A stretch of 7,668 nucleotides of DNA. Source: DASZHA01 sp049644325. Lineage in GTDB: Bacteria; Chloroflexota; Dormibacteria; DASZGP01. A program made the translations under genes and the position numbers. The stretch is taken from assembly GCA_049644325.1 (NCBI GenBank), contig JBARRR010000085.1:1-7668 (forward strand). The letters are read 5' to 3'. The notes beneath the pieces are model-generated. The model made no database searches. It worked only from the letters and a program-made list of their open reading frames with translations, and was not told the origin of the DNA. Shown here piece after piece: positions 5,682-7,668 of this stretch (the stretch's first letter is position 1; every line of letters begins with the position of its first letter).

Positions 5682-6059
5682 TTGGACCTCACCGACTACC
5701 GCTTCAGCCAGACCCACGAGTGGGTCCGAGCCGACGGGGCCAACGCTCGCACCGGCATCAGCGACTACGCCCAGAGCCAGCTTGGTGATGTCATCTATGT
5801 CGAGCTGCCCAAGGTCGGCGCCGAGGTCACCGCCGGGGGCAAGTTCGGGGTGATCGAGTCGGTCAAGGCGGCCTCTGACCTATACGCGCCGATCAGCGGC
5901 AAGGTGATCGAGGTCAACGAGGCGCTGACGACCAAGCCCGAAGCGGTCAACCAGGACCCCTACGGGGAGGGCTGGATGCTGATGATCGAGACCACCGAGC
6001 CACCCTCGCCGGAGCTGCTCGACGAGGCCGGCTACAGGTCATTCGTGGAGGGACTGTGA
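5682..6059 (+). CDS. gcvH: Glycine cleavage system H protein (lipoyl carrier)
   Basis: GcvH is the mobile lipoyl carrier that shuttles the aminomethyl group from the P protein to GcvT and is reoxidised by the L protein. The 125 residues cover the whole family: FSQTHEWVRADG at 8-19, TGISDYAQSQLGDVIYVELP at 24-43, GVIESVKAASDLYAPISG at 56-73 with the lipoylated Lys62, and DPYGEGWMLMIE towards the end. The start is TTG 5682, which places the HEWV motif normally and has AGGAG 10 nt upstream, inside the last codons of gcvT. The 6-nt gap to gcvT shows a shared transcript. The lipoyl ligase or synthase and the L protein are not in this window. Confidence 0.97.
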   Translation: MDLTDYRFSQTHEWVRADGANARTGISDYAQSQLGDVIYVELPKVGAEVTAGGKFGVIESVKAASDLYAPISGKVIEVNEALTTKPEAVNQDPYGEGWMLMIETTEPPSPELLDEAGYRSFVEGL

Positions 6060-6307
6060 TGGCACCCACAGGATTCGTGGCCACCGCGCCCGACTGCCTG
6101 CGCTGGAACCGAGCCGCCTGGGAGCCGGTCCGCTGGCCCCGCGCTACCTGGCCGGTGGCGCCACAACGGCGCGCTGGCTGGACGCTCGCGGAGATGCCAT
6201 GCGAGTGGCCGGCGGTGCAGGGTCCGCTACTGCGCTGGGGCACCAGGCCCTGGTCGGCGCTGCGGTCGCCGTGGCCGGGTGGCATGGGCGTTGTGGTCGT
6301 CGTTTGA
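6059..6307 (+). CDS. Possible small tryptophan-rich protein between gcvH and gcvPA (uncertain)
   Basis: An 82-codon frame exactly fills the gap between gcvH and gcvPA. Its ATG overlaps the gcvH stop (TGATG at 6057-6061), and its TGA overlaps the gcvPA TTG start (TTGA at 6304-6307). A GTG at 6056 is an alternative start. The product has about nine Trp, many Pro and Arg, and ends in five Val. I recognise no family. For the gene: the overlaps are the kind made by translational coupling, and about 83% of its codons end in G or C. Against it: second-position GC (about 70%) is far higher than normal for a coding frame, the other two frames of this stretch are also open, and there is no clear ribosome binding site. 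It could simply be non-coding spacer. Confidence 0.3.
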   Translation: MAPTGFVATAPDCLRWNRAAWEPVRWPRATWPVAPQRRAGWTLAEMPCEWPAVQGPLLRWGTRPWSALRSPWPGGMGVVVVV

Positions 6308-7653
6308 CCGAACACCGCTACCTCCCGCTGTCGGTCGCCGACCGGGAGGCGATGCTCGCCGAGGTCGGCGTCGCCAGCCAGGAGGACCTGTTCGCCACCG
6401 TCCCGACCGAGCTCAGGCACGAGCTCGCCCTCCCCGACGGTCTATCGGAGCCCGAGCTGGTCGATTTCTTCGTCGGGCTGGCGCGCCAGAACCGCGACCT
6501 CGGCCAGGTCCATAGCTTTCTCGGCGCCGGCGCCTACCGTCGCTTCATCCCCGCGGCGGTGACCCAGGTGATCAGCCGGCCCGAGTTCTTCACCGCCTAC
6601 ACGCCCTACCAGGCCGAGGCCAGCCAGGGCTGGCTGCAGTCGATCTTCGAGTTCCAGTCGATGATCGCAGAGCTCACCGGGATGGCCGTCGCCAACGCCT
6701 CGATGTACGAGGCCGCTAGTGCCCTGGCCGAGGCGGCGGTCATGGCCGTCGTCCACAGCGGCCGGCAGAAGATCGCCGTGGCGGGCGCGATCCATCCCGA
6801 ATACCTGGCGGTGCTGCGGACCTATGGCGAGGGCCGCGGCTTCGAGGTGGTGCACGTGCCCCACTCCGGTGGCCTGGCGCCCGCCGACGCGCTGGCCTCG
6901 GCGCTGGAGGGAAGCGCGGCCCTGGTGATGCAGCAGCCCAACTACTTCGGCCTGCTCGAGGACGCGCCCGGCCTCACCCAGCTGGCGCACGCCGCCGGCG
7001 CCCTGGCCATCGTCTCCGCCGACCCGGTTTCGCTGGCGGTGCTGGAGCCGCCCGGGGGCTACGGCGCCGACATCGCCGTGGGCGAGTGCCAGCAGCTCGG
7101 CATCCCGCTGTGGTACGGCGGCCCCTACTGCGGCTACCTGGCGGCCACCCCGGAGCTGCTGCGCCGCGTCCCCGGTCGGCTGGTCGGCGAGACCACCGAC
7201 GCCGACGGCAACCGCGGCTTCGTCCTCACCTTGCAGGCCCGCGAGCAGCACATCCGTCGCGAGTCGGCCAGCAGCAACATCTGCACCAACCAGGCCCTGA
7301 TCGCGCTCGGCGCCACCGCCTACATGGCCACCATGGGCGGCGCCGGGATGCGCAAGGTTGCCGAGATCAGCGCCCAGCGGGCGCACCACCTGGCGGAGAG
7401 GCTGGCCCACCGGCCGGGGTATGAGCTGGCCTTCGACGCGCCCTTCCTCTGGGAGTTCGCCCTCCGTTGCCCGAAGCCCGCGGCCGAGGTGCTGGCCCAC
7501 CTTCGCCAGCGCGACGTCATCGGCGGGCTCGACCTGGGCGGCTCCCCGGAGGCCGGCCCCGGCGACCCTGCCCTCGCCGACACCATCCTCGTCGCCGTCA
7601 CCGAGACCAACAGCCCCGCGTCCCTGGACGCCTTTATCGAGGCGCTGCCATGA
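6304..7653 (+). CDS. gcvPA: Glycine dehydrogenase (decarboxylating) subunit 1
   Basis: This is the N-terminal half of the split P protein, which with GcvPB forms the PLP enzyme that decarboxylates glycine and loads the aminomethyl group onto GcvH. The 449-residue length fits the family. Visible blocks are RYLPLSVADREAMLAEVG at 5-22, YQAEASQG at 102-109, ANASMYEAASALAEAA at 130-145, ECQQLGIPLWYGGPYCGY in the middle, VPGRLVGETTDADGNRGF to about 306, LTLQAREQHIRRE at 308-320, and SNICTNQAL at 324-332. The PLP lysine is in GcvPB, so it is not expected here. TTG 6304 is chosen by homology of the N-terminus; the frame stays open upstream, but the extra residues do not resemble the family. The usual REKATSN block reads RESASSN, with Ser321 in place of the common Lys. 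It overlaps the next gene by 4 nt. Confidence 0.96.
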   Translation: MTEHRYLPLSVADREAMLAEVGVASQEDLFATVPTELRHELALPDGLSEPELVDFFVGLARQNRDLGQVHSFLGAGAYRRFIPAAVTQVISRPEFFTAYTPYQAEASQGWLQSIFEFQSMIAELTGMAVANASMYEAASALAEAAVMAVVHSGRQKIAVAGAIHPEYLAVLRTYGEGRGFEVVHVPHSGGLAPADALASALEGSAALVMQQPNYFGLLEDAPGLTQLAHAAGALAIVSADPVSLAVLEPPGGYGADIAVGECQQLGIPLWYGGPYCGYLAATPELLRRVPGRLVGETTDADGNRGFVLTLQAREQHIRRESASSNICTNQALIALGATAYMATMGGAGMRKVAEISAQRAHHLAERLAHRPGYELAFDAPFLWEFALRCPKPAAEVLAHLRQRDVIGGLDLGGSPEAGPGDPALADTILVAVTETNSPASLDAFIEALP

Positions 7654-7668
7654 GCGAGGACGCAGGCG
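7650..7668 (+). CDS. gcvPB: Probable start of glycine dehydrogenase subunit 2 (cut by window edge)
   Basis: ATG 7650 overlaps the gcvPA stop in an ATGA arrangement and begins M-S-E-D-A-G before the window ends. Six codons give no homology. The call rests on gene order: gcvPA is almost always followed by gcvPB, which carries the PLP-binding lysine. AGGCG and similar runs lie too far inside to judge a binding site, and coupling to the gcvPA stop would explain initiation. Confidence 0.65.

Noticed and set aside
5947..6420. Minus-strand open frame across the gcvH-gcvPA gap
   Set aside because: It overlaps the 3' end of gcvH and the 5' end of gcvPA on the opposite strand and shows no family features; GC-rich DNA gives such frames by chance.
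6442..7500. Minus-strand open frame (352 codons) opposite gcvPA
   Set aside because: gcvPA is unambiguous here; the antisense product is Gly/Ala/Arg-rich with no family features.

Overview
The window is GC-rich bacterial chromosomal DNA. Several genes appear to start with TTG or GTG, and the glycine decarboxylase is split (gcvPA, then gcvPB). Together with a long NfeD/slipin pair, this suggests a high-GC lineage such as Chloroflexota, Dormibacterota or Actinomycetota. No rRNA or other marker fixes the taxon, so that is inference. I see no mobile element, CRISPR array, tRNA or rRNA.

Left part, minus strand (1-2884). In transcription order: a long NfeD membrane serine protease (1526-2884), a slipin/stomatin-like SPFH protein (508-1341), and the start of an unrecognised multi-pass membrane protein that runs off the left edge (1 to about 505). 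NfeD and slipins are known membrane partners, and the NfeD Ser/Lys dyad is intact. The 184-nt gap between these two genes holds short repeats and an imperfect hairpin. The divergent gap (2885-3095) separates this cluster from the plus-strand genes.

Middle, plus strand (3096-3836). A lone monotopic sugar-phosphate transferase of the ExoY/WbaP catalytic-domain type primes undecaprenyl-phosphate for polysaccharide synthesis. It is followed by a strong GC-rich hairpin (3842-3870) and then a good -10 box (TATGAT, 3897-3902).

Right part, plus strand (3929-7668). A tightly packed glycine cleavage operon: gcvT (aminomethyltransferase), gcvH (lipoyl carrier), gcvPA (glycine decarboxylase subunit 1), and the first codons of what is probably gcvPB at the right edge. 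Two things are unusual. First, the operon opens with a small sigma-70-like protein that has region 2, region 3 and a region-3.2-like acidic linker but ends where region 4 should begin. The ribosome binding site of gcvT overlaps its stop codon. Second, a 246-bp gap between gcvH and gcvPA is exactly filled by a tryptophan-rich open frame that overlaps its neighbours at both ends.

The gcv enzymes degrade glycine to CO2, NH3 and methylene-tetrahydrofolate. I see no glycine riboswitch in the short leader, so the sigma-like protein is the obvious candidate for an operon-linked regulator, but its function is not established from sequence.
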